From NCBI RefSeq assembly GCF_048544455.1, contig NC_133526.1:5658001-5722000 (forward strand): a stretch of 64,000 nucleotides of DNA, read 5' to 3'. The notes below the pieces were generated by a model. That model saw only the letters and a program-made list of their open reading frames with translations. It did not search any database and was not told the DNA's origin. Origin of the DNA: Silene latifolia. Taxonomy: Eukaryota > Streptophyta > Magnoliopsida > Caryophyllales > Caryophyllaceae. Below are positions 53,219-64,000 of the stretch, piece by piece (the stretch's first letter is position 1; every line of letters begins with the position of its first letter). The translations under genes were made by a program, and so were the position numbers.

Positions 53219-54400
53219 TTAGTCCTTGATTTCTTGTAACTTAGTCGAGGAGCACCCTGGAATCGCAACGAGGCTTGATATAATACAAAGTATGAGTGGT
53301 GGTGGACTGACTCCATCAGGCCTTACTGTTGCCTCTATTTCGAAGGGTACAATTGTGTTATCTCTGTGATTGTACCATTTTATACAATTCTCAGAACCTC
53401 GATAATATTGTAGCAATAAACGATGAAGTCCGTCCTTTGAACAACGCGTAATAATATAATGCCACGCTAAATCTTGAGGAAGACGAAACATCTTCTTCCA
53501 TGAACCATATTCTTCCATTATCCAAACGTCATTTGAATAAATGCCGTGTATGTATAACCAACCATCCAACTGTCTAAGTTGTATGTCATCATTCATTTCA
53601 ACCGGTAAATTTAGGTCGTCTATCCATTTCTCTGAAGCGACATCAAAACGAGCAATTCGATAATCTAAGGTGACACGTCCGTCGCTTTCTATCTTACAAA
53701 AAAGAAGATAATGTAGCAGGCTGTCCTCTATCTTGTTTCCGAATACTTGGGGGCATCCATAGTTGTTCCAGATTTTCCCGGATGAAAATCGGGTTGGAGA
53801 AGTACTAGGACAACGCCATAAATCGGTCTTCAAGCTGTATATACACACATCAGGATGATTCTCATTCCAAACACGTCTCGTCGCTATAATTTTATAATCA
53901 TCGTGGTCGCTATCGTAACCAAAACCATATGATGAGCCTCGACGATTCCATTTGTTCTCCGAAGAAGGAAGGACTAATTTGAAAGTACGTGTTGTCGGGT
54001 TGCATATAAGGAAGCACCTAACCGTGTAACTACACATGGTGGTATCCTTGGAATTCGGAAAAACTTTGAAGCAAACCAAGCCATTGCAAGAGCCCACCAG
54101 ATGTCTATCGACGTCATCTATTATGGTATCGTTAGGCCAATTCAATTTGGTCCATTTTAAGGGATTATAAAGATCGTCGACGACAGAAAGGGTACAAGTA
54201 CAGAAAAGGGAACGATTGTGTCCCGACTTGGATTCGAGGGATTTTTTAACATGGAGTTTAGCGAAGACGGGGCTATTGATCAGATTGCACCACTCTTTGC
54301 ATACGGTCTTGAAGTGTACGGCGGAATTAACCGGTAATAAAATTAGTATTTCGAGGATCACATCTAATGGCATTCGATGGATCGTCTTTAGACCCTTCAT
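53219..54400 (-). CDS. F-box protein with F-box-associated (FBA) domain
   Basis: Intact 393-residue single-exon gene with start MKGLKTIHRMPLDVILEIL. The F-box is at residues about 8-55 (ILLPVNSAVHFKTVCKEW) and the FBA domain at about 105-340 (CFLICNPTTRTFKLVL, SSYGFGYDSDHDDYKII, DYRIARFDVASEKWIDDL, VWIMEEYGSWKKMF). It is close to the broken copies at 18056-19252 and 43154-49396, making it the surviving member of that subgroup. The role in an SCF ubiquitin ligase is inferred from the family; the target is unknown. It lacks the eight-residue N-terminal insert of the 21801 and 50735 genes. Confidence 0.9.
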   Translation of the reverse strand: MKGLKTIHRMPLDVILEILILLPVNSAVHFKTVCKEWCNLINSPVFAKLHVKKSLESKSGHNRSLFCTCTLSVVDDLYNPLKWTKLNWPNDTIIDDVDRHLVGSCNGLVCFKVFPNSKDTTMCSYTVRCFLICNPTTRTFKLVLPSSENKWNRRGSSYGFGYDSDHDDYKIIATRRVWNENHPDVCIYSLKTDLWRCPSTSPTRFSSGKIWNNYGCPQVFGNKIEDSLLHYLLFCKIESDGRVTLDYRIARFDVASEKWIDDLNLPVEMNDDIQLRQLDGWLYIHGIYSNDVWIMEEYGSWKKMFRLPQDLAWHYIITRCSKDGLHRLLLQYYRGSENCIKWYNHRDNTIVPFEIEATVRPDGVSPPPLILCIISSLVAIPGCSSTKLQEIKD

Positions 54401-55280
54401 ATCTCAAAAACTTGTGACAGAATACAACGCTGGACCTCAGAGGCGGCTATATAGCAGGAATGTAATTGTTCTTAGGTTTTTAATCGCGACTGAATTTCCA
54501 AATATCAAGTTAATAGAAACAGAGAGGGGATGAATTCATAAAGTGATATGTGATATTATTGATAATTGTTCGTATTTCCAACATTACATTGATCGGTATT
54601 TATAGTACTCAAAACATCCGAACACAATCACAATATCTTCTAACATTAGTAATATAATAACTTATTCAATAATATTGATATTATTCCGATTACGATATAT
54701 TTGTCAAAATGATTATTGGATTTCACATCTGATTTTATATTTATTTTCTGTATTTTTTCATTGAATTCCTATCAGAATTTATGATCATGGGGGACCCTAC
54801 ATCACCAAAGTAAACTTAATTTTTCTAAATTTAAACAGCCAATCAAAATCTCCTAAATGTTATACGTTAAGGGTTATTTTGGCCATAAAAATGGAGCCTC
54901 GAGGAGTCAACGTCAAAAGTACCATGGGCAAATTCTTAAAAAAATTGGATACTATGAACATATTCTTAAAATTCAGTTCTTTATTACAATTTTCTAATAT
55001 GTGAATGAAGACGTGTTAAGATGCTAAGAAAGAAAATATTTACATCAATTGCCATAAGAATCCTATCAACAATTACCTTCCTAAACTCAATATGATTCTT
55101 GCTATATATATTTTGTGATCTGAAGTTACGGCAATTGTTTGTTTCCAAGTCTCTGTTTTTAACTAATAAGACATACGGACTACTCGTATAGTCGTATATT
55201 AGACGAGACGAGATTATTATCGTAATAATATAGGTCCTTTTTATTTGTCATAGGCCGCGACTACCTCCAACAATATAGTA
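54401..55280. other. F-box upstream flank, empty-site copy of 19205-21625
   Basis: It matches the first F-box block but lacks the 1.6-kb MITE nest. It contains an orphan F-box promoter remnant (about 55040-55148) and uninterrupted ACGAGTAG and TAATAATAT target sites. No gene. Confidence 0.8.
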
Positions 55281-56300
55281 CTAGTTGGAAAGCCCGTGCG
55301 ATGCACGGGGCTCCTATTAGTATAATCTTTAAAATATATGCCTAAGTTGATAAAAAAAAAAGGTCCAACTATGTTAAATCATTTGATGAAACAAAAGTTC
55401 GTGGTTTGGTGTAGTTGATGACCTATGAATTATTATTACTTTTAGCATGAATGTTTTGTCATTTAATTAGTAGTAATCATATCATTTGTATAAATATCAA
55501 GTGACATAGTTATAGTACGTAGTTACTACAGGTACCATCGGTTTTGAATTAAATACAAACCCTATGTCCATAAACATGGTGCAAATTACCAAAATAAACC
55601 CTATATAACTGAAATAAACCTTTTTGAATTTTTCAAATTATTTTTACCTTTAACAACTAAGTAAAATTAAATGGGGTTACGTAAAACATGTATCATAATT
55701 ATATATACTCCCTTTATCTATCATCAGTGACAACATAAGTTATTAGTTTATAACAGCATTAAAATTGTTTGGTGATTGATTAATAATAGAGTTACCGTTC
55801 TAATCGCATTCACCATCTGTTTTTAACCGAAGTCGTCTTTGATTATTTACAGAAGACTACTTGTCCTTAAAAGCTTGTATCTCATAAATGAATCTTTGAG
55901 GGATATACAGGAACCAAAAAATGAGTTTGTTGAATGGTGGTTGAAGAAGAGAATGAGAGGTCGATGAGGAAGAAAATGGTGGGAGCTTGTATACGACACA
56001 ATCGATATACAAGATATGGGAAGCAAAGAATGATATTTTGTATAGATTGCAGATGAAATGTAGAGGAAGGGATAGGATAAGATATAGGGATTAGTTCAAT
56101 TAGATTACTTTACTGTATTTCCTATCAAGAGATGAAGTAAAACGGTGTAAGTTGTAATAGTTGGTTGCTTGGTTATAATATTACTTACAATTTACCCAAA
56201 AAAAAAGTATAGAAATATGACTAAATAGAATTCTACTTAATATGTAAACTAACAGCAAAACACAAAGATATGTGGTTGAATAAATAAAAAAAGAAATATT
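55281..56300 (-). mobile_element. Helitron-like element with 3' end at 55281
   Basis: On the minus strand a 7-bp-stem hairpin (CCCGTGC, ATC, GCACGGG) is followed by CTTTCCAA and CTAG (plus 55281-55284), then T. The paralogous flank at 21622-21645 reads CAATATAGTA-TTTTTGTTAA without interruption, so insertion was between A and T as Helitrons do. The far end is not identified. No Rep/helicase is present, so it is non-autonomous if real. The body is AT-rich with no recognised captured gene. Confidence 0.6.
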
Positions 56301-56309
56301 CCATGATGC

Positions 56310-58367
56310 ATGATGGTCTCAAGTTAAACCTCGCAAGTGCACGATTTTATCGTTGTACACTTAAAAGGGTCGATCCCACAAGGAGTAGGTGGAGTACTAA
56401 TCGTTCTAATTCACCGGTTTAGCTAAGTCGATAAATAACAAAGAGGGTAGTAACAAACTAGCGCTAAACTATCAAATTTAAAGACAAACAACAAGATAAG
56501 GTAAAAACAAGCTAAAGATAAAGGATGGATCAAATAAAGAGAAGGCCTAGAACTCCGTCCGACCATAAACATGAGTAATTCCGCATACTAATCGTCTTGG
56601 CTAATCAAAAGGGGTAGAAAGGTAAGGGGGAGATGGCTCTAATTCGCCTAGAACCTCCCTTCCGGTCTCGCACTAGGACACTAGCTACTCCGACTAACCC
56701 CCCTCCCGGGTTCGAAAGACGGTATCCCCAACTCAAAACCCGACGCCCCCAAGAACATGCATTTTCCCAAGGAGGTCAAGTGAATGGTCAAGGTCATTAA
56801 GCCCTCATCATATTCCGGGTCATCCCACTCCCCCTTCCAGAGGTCGATTTCAAACGCTAGCCTAGAGGCACCCTCCCTCGGTTCTCCCTTCCGGTCTCAA
56901 CCTTAGTTGGTGACAAGGGTCGGTCCCCAAATATTCGACTAACAACCTAACCAACTTCCGTTGGTGGACAAGGGTCAAAAGCCGACACTACCCGGAAACC
57001 AAACCTTAAGCATGAAAATTCCCCTAGACTACCCTAACCAATTTTCCCCACAAATTAGCCTTAGTGACAATTAGTGAGTGAAATTACCATATCGGGTCAA
57101 ACTGAGTCCTAGAAGGAGACTACTCACTAATCATCGTCCTAATTGCAAAATAAACAATAAATATGGAAACTTTGGTCACAAACATGGTGAGGAGATGAAT
57201 CTTACTACTAAACATGCAACAAATCAACAATAATTAAGAGAAGAAGAGATTATTTCTAATAACAAGGTTAACTAATCTAAAAGGCACAATATTTAACCAA
57301 ATCAACTCAAAGATTAAGTCTTTGAGGACAACTATCCAAGGATGAACAAATGAAAGAGAATCAAAGCAAAGAGGAACAATGAAAAGATGAACAATGATGA
57401 AATCAACAACAACAAACAAACAACAACAACGATTTTAACATAAACAATCAAAATAAACTTGAAGGAAGAACAAAATGTAAACAAATGAAAATAAGGAGAG
57501 AAATAATACCAATCAAGAAGCAAGAAAGGAATTATGATAGAATAAATAAGTATAAACTTTCAATCTTCTTCTTACAACCCGAATTCAATCACAAATTGAT
57601 TGAATTACTAGTCTAATTAAGGAATGATTAGCAAAAGGATTAGCAAAGTTTTAAACTTGAAAGGGAAATATTCTCAGATCTAGGGTTGTGTGTACAAAGG
57701 GGTTTAAGAGAGAGTATTTATAGGTTCCACAAGGATTAGGATAGAATTTGGAATGGGTTTCTGAAACACGTACTCGCACTCCCGGCCAGTCCCATTCACG
57801 GCCCTTTGACCGCCGAGTTTCTGGATTTTGAATTAACGTTTTGAAGTTGTCAGGTATGCTTGGCCGGTCAACCGGCTGCCGGTCCCTGACCGGCTGGGAC
57901 ACCTTTGACTTTAAACTTGACTTTTGGCTTTTGGAGGGACTCCCGACCGGCTTAGGCAGTTCTCACGGCATTTGACCGGCCGGGAGATTCCCAGTAACTT
58001 TCTTCATTTCTCGTATTTCTTAAGCTCATATGTCTTCCCAGCCGGCTAGCCGGCCGCCGGGCCACTGGCTGGGGATGCTTCTTCCATACTTCTTCCTTCA
58101 TTTCCATGTATATGTACTCCCAGCCGGCTAGCCGGCTGAGGATACTCCTCAGCATCATTCCCTTCATCTTTTATGCATAGCTTAGAAATCCCGTCTTTCT
58201 AGCTTCGTTTCGCCCGTTCCCGCATCAATTTCTGCAAGGGGGCCACAGTGTCATAGTAAAGGGAATCGGGACAAGAAACGAGAGTAAAGGGGGTACAAAA
58301 CCGCCTCAAATGGGGTCGAATATGCATGAAAATAGAGGGAAAAAGAGTGCAAAATGGTCCTATATCA
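56310..58367 (-). mobile_element. Ty3-gypsy (Athila/Tat-like) 3' LTR, fossil
   Basis: Read on the minus strand, a polypurine tract AAGTGTGGGGAGG (58370-58384) is followed by TGATATAGG at 58367, the LTR start. The far part holds CTTGTGGGATCGACCC near 56370-56390, common near the end of such LTRs. GCCGGCTAGCCGGC-type repeats lie at 57850-58140. The left limit is approximate. Blocks are shared with the fragment at 33335-34600. Confidence 0.65.
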
Positions 58368-60529
58368 AACCTCCCCACACTTGAACCTTACTCGTCCCCG
58401 AGTAAGTCCTCAACCAATTGCACAAAGCATTATTATGATAGATATGGAGAGTGGATGCACAATATAAGCATCACTCAACTAAACTACTACTTAAGCCGAT
58501 CGAGTATTAGCGCACTCAACGCCCCTTCAACTCACAATTTGACACCCATGAGGGGAGAGTGCCCTATTGCAAGGCAAGTTGGGTCTTGTTACAAAACTTT
58601 TGACACATTCATCATGAAAGCACGTAATCAACAAATAGAATGCATCTAACAAAATGATCCACTTTCCTCATCTAAGTGGCCGAATTTTTCAAATAACTAA
58701 ACACGGTCTTGGTCGGGAGCACCGTCTCAGAAGTGCCAATTGAGGTGCCAACCCCCTAATTGTGACAAAAGCAACCCTTGTGTGACCAATGCTCAAGAAA
58801 CAGATTCAAGAGCGGGGTAAGGGGAAAAAGGGCAAGGCCGCCGAGAATTACAAAACCGACACAAGATTCAACCAAATGACCCATGACTAAGGAGACCAAG
58901 GCAACGACATCCTCACGGTTTTCACTCGTCACTCAATGAAAGAACAAGGTGATTTTTGTGACAAAAAGTAACCAAAATCACTCAACTAACTCGACTAGCG
59001 AAAACGTGCCCGCAATCTAATGTGTAAGACCGTCCTACGACCAATGAAATGCAAGCAAAGGTAGAATGCACACAAGATGAAGCAAGGGTTAAAACGGGGC
59101 TAAGGAGAAGGTCAAAACGGGATTGGTGCAAGCACCGTTTGGACATGTGGGGCTCAAATCAAGAATCGTCGACACATCACATTCCATCTCTTATTGCAAC
59201 ACATGAGACACGTCTATGCCCTAACATAGCATTGATGACCAAAACTATGCAAAAATTGCATAAACCCAACTCAAGTAGGAAAAATTTGATAAAACTCCTT
59301 TTATTTCAACAAATGGTAACGTCTACACCGTAACAACGACTCGGTTTCCCAAGCCATGCAAAAAATGTGTAAACCCGACTCATCTTTGGAAAAACATCAA
59401 TTTGCCCCTTTTTATTTAGCAACGGCTTTTTCTACCCCATTTATTGATGAGGAGGGGTGTTGCTTTGCCTTTTTCTTTTCTTTATAACGTATATACAACT
59501 TGACCTACTATTTTTGATTTTTCACGACATTTTCACTTTTCTATTTTGCTTTTTCATTACAATTTACAACCTCTTATTATTTTTTTATACAAAACCAATT
59601 TCACATTGAAATCCGACCCAAGTGGACGTGCTAGCCATCCACCATTACGACCCAAATCACCTCCTACAACACAACTACAAAAACCGACCAATTCTTGATT
59701 AAGGAAGGGTGGTTATGGGAATGTAGCTATTTTAAGTGGGTTTGCCAAATGAAAAGGCTAAGCTCAAAGGGGGTGAATCAAAAAGGGAAACGATGTAGGG
59801 GAGGAAACATGGCTATTTGGCTATTGTGAGGTTCATAAAAACTGATTTATGCTTCATATCATGTGCACAAAAATGTAATGCAATTTCATGATCTAAGGAC
59901 GATGTGACACACTTATGCGTAGTGATGTGACACGCCTAGCGATGAGACCTACTATCGAACCTAGATGAGGGCGGGGTATGAATGTACCCACCCTAGGAGG
60001 CTCTACCCTTACCTTTGAGTAGCTAAGTCGAGCCAAAGGTCTAGTCTACGGCCCTAGGTCTCACAAGATCGGTCTAAACTCATTGGTTAAGCCCTCCTTC
60101 CTCGGCTAACTAAGAGGCCACGGGCGCGAGTCACGAGGAGGGGAAAGGCACAATTGGGCACATTAGTTCATCATGGGGGTACTTGGTTCCCTTCCCTTGA
60201 CCAAGTTCTTCCTTAAAAACTTATTTACAAACTCAATGCAAAAAGAAAGAAGTGCAACAAGTATTTACATGTGAATAATGCATGCGGAAATTTGAACAAA
60301 CATGAAATGAAACTTGCAACAAATTGGCTAAACCTAGCAGCACATCAACACCAAAAATCCAAACGGTCTCCCAAGGAGACACCCAAAGCAACAAAATTCC
60401 CATTCTCCTTCAAAATATCCAAGATACCAAAAAGAAAGAATAGTAAAAGGAGCAAGAGATAGGAAGGATTATACCAAGCGGTCTTCTAGCTCCTTTTTGC
60501 CTCAAGTGGTCAATGTGCCATGCCAAAGG

Positions 60530-61824
60530 TGTTAGGTTCATATACCTATTATTAGACTCCTCTAATAGTGAACTAATTAACTTATTAATTATTTGTTCTT
60601 AAGATCTAGTGCATGCATCACAAAATGAAAGATTTATAAGAAAAACAATGTTCCTTACATTGTTAGTTGGTTCGAAAATTTGGGCACAAGTAAGGTCACC
60701 TTCCTTCACTTGTTCTTGAGCTTATAATGATGGATGATCCTCCTAAAACTCCAAGTTTAGAAGCCACTCCAATAAATTGCACCCAAGATGAATCCCAAAA
60801 ATCTCTACTAATATTAACTAGATATGTAGTAGAAATAATACCTTAATAATACTAATATTCTTATATTACTACTTCTAGTAATAGATCTTGTGTATTAGTA
60901 TTTATTGAGAGCTTTTATGAATTTTGCATGTGAGAAAGCTAGAGAGATATATCAATTTTCAAGCAAAAACAACAAGTGATAAAATGAGCAACCAAATGCC
61001 CATTTTATCAAGCCAAAACCGGTGGCTTTGGGACAAAAGAGGAATCTTTTGTCTTTTGTTTTTTGCTCTTGGTTTGCGTAGGTAGTGTGTAGGATTTTAT
61101 CTTTGTAAGATATGCCATGCACAAGTCACTATCATACATTGTTATAACAAATGAACAAGACAAACTAGAGCATCTTTTGCTCTTGTCTTTGGCCGAAATA
61201 TTGGTCCTTTTATGGACCATTTTTGCCTTTTGTCATTTGTCCCACAAATGCTTATAAGTCATATGTTTAACGATCTTACATATTTAATTATTAATGTAAT
61301 CATTTAACACTTAAATATTACAAATAATAATTTAATATACACTCCACTTTTTGAGTAGTATACTACCATTATATCATCATATAATGGGTCCCATAATTAC
61401 TAGTTAGTTAAAATTACAACTTCTTGTAACTTTAAATAACTAATTACCTCTACCTCAAAACTTATATTAATACCTCAACTAATTTAGTAATATAACACTT
61501 AATTACCAAATTTAATCTTTATTTAATCACATTAAAATAAGACGCAAAATTGCACTCCCATAATTAAGGAATTAATTAATCTGTATCGCGTACAATTAAT
61601 TAAATAACTATTTGGGCCTCATCCTATAGGTGTGACCTAAAGGGATCAACTGACCACCACCGTCACACGACAGTGATGTCAAACTCTAGTTAGCCAATCA
61701 TTACCGATTAATGACGGTCAGTCGACTGTATAAAGAATCATCCCTCACGTATTCTTAATTTGAGATTTAATTATGATATTAAATCATGTGATCGCACTAT
61801 TGTTGAGGACACATTTCCCAACAA
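60530..61824 (-). mobile_element. Ty1-copia solo LTR with 5-bp target duplication
   Basis: On the minus strand it begins TGTTGGGAAATGTGTCCTCA and ends ATGAACCTAACA. AAAGG flanks it at 60525-60529 and 61825-61829. It is 1295 bp long with no coding sequence, and no internal region adjoins it. A lone LTR with an exact duplication is the product of recombination between the two LTRs of one element. It is younger than the Ty3-gypsy element it sits in. Confidence 0.88.
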
Positions 61825-62480
61825 AAGGTTAGACAAAACATATATATACAATGAAATTTTTTTTGAATTTTTCAGAAATTTTTCAATTTTTAGGCATTTT
61901 CTCTAATTTATAAACATTTACAATTATAAACAAATATTCACAAGAGTGGATATTTCCCTCCCCACACTTGAAATGTACATTGTCCTCAATGGACAAAAGC
62001 ATAGGGAGTGAATAAGAAAAAGGAAGGAACATATTTTTGTATTTTTCAATTTTTGAAAAGAAAATAACATGTTTTTGGTAATTTTGCTTTTTTTTTTTTT
62101 TTTTTTTTTTTTTTTGAAAATGGAAAGGACATGTTTTTGGTGTTTTTTTAGGCCCTCCCCACACTTATTTATAAACATGAGAGGGCATTTAGAGAAATAA
62201 AAGAACATGTTTTTGTTGGTTTTTTGTCATTTTTCAATTTTTTTTTTTGTGATTTTAAAAATAAGAATGCAATGCATGCTCTATACTATATGCAATAATT
62301 GGAAGGAAAATGCAAACTATACTACATGAATGCATAGAGAGCTAATTTAGATTAACTCCTATTTGGGTCATGTCACTAAATGTAAAATGCGATAAAAACT
62401 TAATTAAAGAGAAGGAGAATATATACATTGTGGTGGTTGTTAAGTAACTCCACCAAACCTCTTCATCAAAGAGTCTTCAA

Positions 62481-63899
62481 TCAACCGGGATCCCCCTCTT
62501 GGAATCCCGCTATCCCTTTAACAACTTCAAATTTTCCCATGGAGTAAGAGCTTCCAAGTTTTGACAACATTTTATGTACACCGCTTATGGCGTGGTGCAC
62601 TTCCGACCATTTTCGGGCAATTTCTTCTTCAAGCTTCTTCTTGTCATGGACAAGAATTTCTTCATTTTCGAGGCTTGGTTCACATTTCCCTTTTCTTTTC
62701 ACTTTCTTTCTCCATTTTTTTGGTTTCTTCTTCTCAACCCTTGGCTTCATTTTTGAAGGGGTATTAGTGCTAGAATCAAATTTGGGAGGGATCACATTGG
62801 GGTGATCCCCTCCACACTCAAGCTTCAACTCTTCTTTTCCTTTTTCATTTTTTGGGAAAGCTTCTAATGGATCAAAAAATGAAGGCCCTAAATTAGGTTT
62901 ATCCAAGTTATCTTCCACCATATACACCCTACAACAAGAGTTGCTTAGAGATGGAGCTTCCATAGACTTGGCAAGTTCAAATTCAACCTTGTCTTCACCC
63001 ACTTGCAAAGATAACTTCCCACTCTTCACATCAATCATTGCTCCACCGGTAGCTAGACAAGGTCGCCCCAAAATAATAGGTACATTGTTATCTTCGGGCA
63101 TGTCCATGACATAGAAGTCGCATGGAATCACAAGTTTCCCTACCATCAAAGGAACATCCTCAATCACCCCCAAGGGATACTTGACCGAACGATCGGCTAA
63201 TTGTAGAGAAATCCTTGAAGGCTTCAAATCTTCAAATTGTAGCTTCTTGAACAATGAAAGAGGCATTAAGCTAACACTTGCTCCCAAATCACACAATGCT
63301 CTCTTTATCTTCACTCCTTGGATAGAACAAGGAATAGAAAAACTTCCCGGGTCTTCAAGTTTGCTAGGAAGTTTGCTAGTGAGGATTGCACTACATTCCC
63401 TAGAGAGGTTAACGGATCGTACCCCTTCACTCTTTCTCTTCATAGTGACAAGCTCCTTTAGAAACTTTCCATAGTTAGGGATTTCGGTGATCATGTCAAG
63501 AAAAGGAATCGTGACATTCATTCCCTTCAAGATCTCCACGAACTTCTCATATTTCTTTTCAATTCTAGGCCTTGCAAGCCTTTGTGGAAAGGGTACCGGT
63601 GCTACATGCTCCCTTGGTGGTGGAGTACATTCTTTGGCCTTAGTTGCAATAGGCTCATCCTGCTTTGGAGGGTCAACCATCTCCACCTCCTTAGACTTCT
63701 CCACCATAATCTCATCTTCTTGCACAACTTCAACCGGGTGCTCTTTCACTACTTCACTTGACACCCTCTTCCTCTTCCACTTAGGAGATTTCTCAACCTT
63801 CTCCAATTGCTTACCACTCCTAAAAAACACCGCATTCATCTCCCTTGGGTTAACCGTATTACCCGGAAACTTCCCCGGATTTTGAGCCAATTGACTCAA
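62481..63899 (-). mobile_element. Ty3-gypsy gag-protease frame, fossil
   Basis: An open frame of 472 codons includes the gag C-terminal region (basic, with PPREHVAPVPFPQRL before a conserved helix KYEKFVEILKGMNV) and an aspartic protease-like domain with ALCDLGASVSLMPLSLF and PIILGRPCLATGGAMIDV. Both are typical of Athila-type elements. A charged Lys/Glu-rich tail follows. The frame lies in the same orientation as the LTR at 56310-58367. Confidence 0.8.
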
Positions 63900-64000
63900 T
63901 TGTTGTGAAATTTGGGCTACATGAGTTTCCGTTGCTTTTTGGGATGCTCTTATTTCATCATTAACCCGGCTTTGTGAGGCAATGTGGTTGTCAAGCTTTG

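Larger units (their letters stand above)
58368..64000 (-). mobile_element. Ty3-gypsy (Athila/Tat-like) internal region, fossil
   Basis: The internal part continues past the window's end. It contains a gag-protease frame at 62481-63899 and long non-coding stretches. The purine tract AAGTGTGGGGAGG also appears at about 61959-61971 and 62154-62166, besides the one beside the LTR. A Copia solo LTR is inserted at 60530-61824. Reverse transcriptase and integrase are not recognised in the window. The element is broken. Confidence 0.65.

Noticed and set aside
56205-56225. Helitron 5' end of the 55281 element near AAGTATAGA
   Set aside because: The next base is A rather than the T required by the empty site at 21632.
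3100-64000. CRISPR-like arrays, operons, Shine-Dalgarno sites
   Set aside because: The window is plant nuclear DNA. The phased palindromes at 27926 and 30146 resemble direct repeats with short linkers, but the linkers are only 6-8 bp and partly identical.

Overview
This is an AT-rich plant nuclear window, gene-poor and full of transposable elements. Evidence for a plant: plant-type F-box genes with an F-box-associated (FBA) domain, a four-exon plant universal stress protein gene with GT-AG introns, plant L1 LINEs carrying an RNase H domain, Stowaway and Mutator-like MITEs, Helitron ends, and Copia and Ty3-gypsy remains. A eudicot of the Caryophyllales/Caryophyllaceae type is my guess only; nothing here fixes the species.

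Layout. 1-3150: Tat/Ogre-like LTR remains. 3150-8640: mostly non-coding, with a replication protein A-like exon fragment, CACTA-like subterminal repeats and one unrecognised short ORF. 8640-25300: the first F-box block (a fragment, two pseudogenes and one intact gene), broken up by an 8.1-kb nested insertion (9364-17508) with an 8-bp target duplication, and by a 1.6-kb MITE nest (19542-21179). 25300-36500: Copia, Ty3-gypsy, SINE, MITE and GC-rich repeat remains with no gene. 36493-38880: a 5'-truncated LINE with a 15-bp target duplication just upstream of the universal stress protein gene (39139-41301). 41476-54400: the second F-box block, including a gene split by a 5-kb LINE, two further intact genes and a pair of fragments forming a hairpin. 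55281-64000: a Helitron end, then a minus-strand Athila/Tat-like Ty3-gypsy fossil carrying a Copia solo LTR.

The F-box family has ten members or fragments: three open full-length (21801-22988 +, 50735-51979 +, 53219-54400 -) and seven broken. The copies share promoters and flanks, so this is a birth-and-death cluster built by segmental duplication, including inverted copies. Because the copies are near-identical, one copy often serves as the empty site for an insertion in another. That dates and bounds several transposons here by direct comparison.

The most unusual signal is a repeated 21-bp periodicity. It occurs in a 1.35-kb inverted tandem array inside a 3.2-kb foldback element (10719-13961), inside a family of roughly 230-bp elements with palindromic ends (17745, 33103, 49461), and as the spacing of a palindromic 14-mer in an LTR fossil (27926 and 30146 clusters). 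In the first two the repeats run in one orientation and then flip, so a read-through transcript would fold into a long hairpin.
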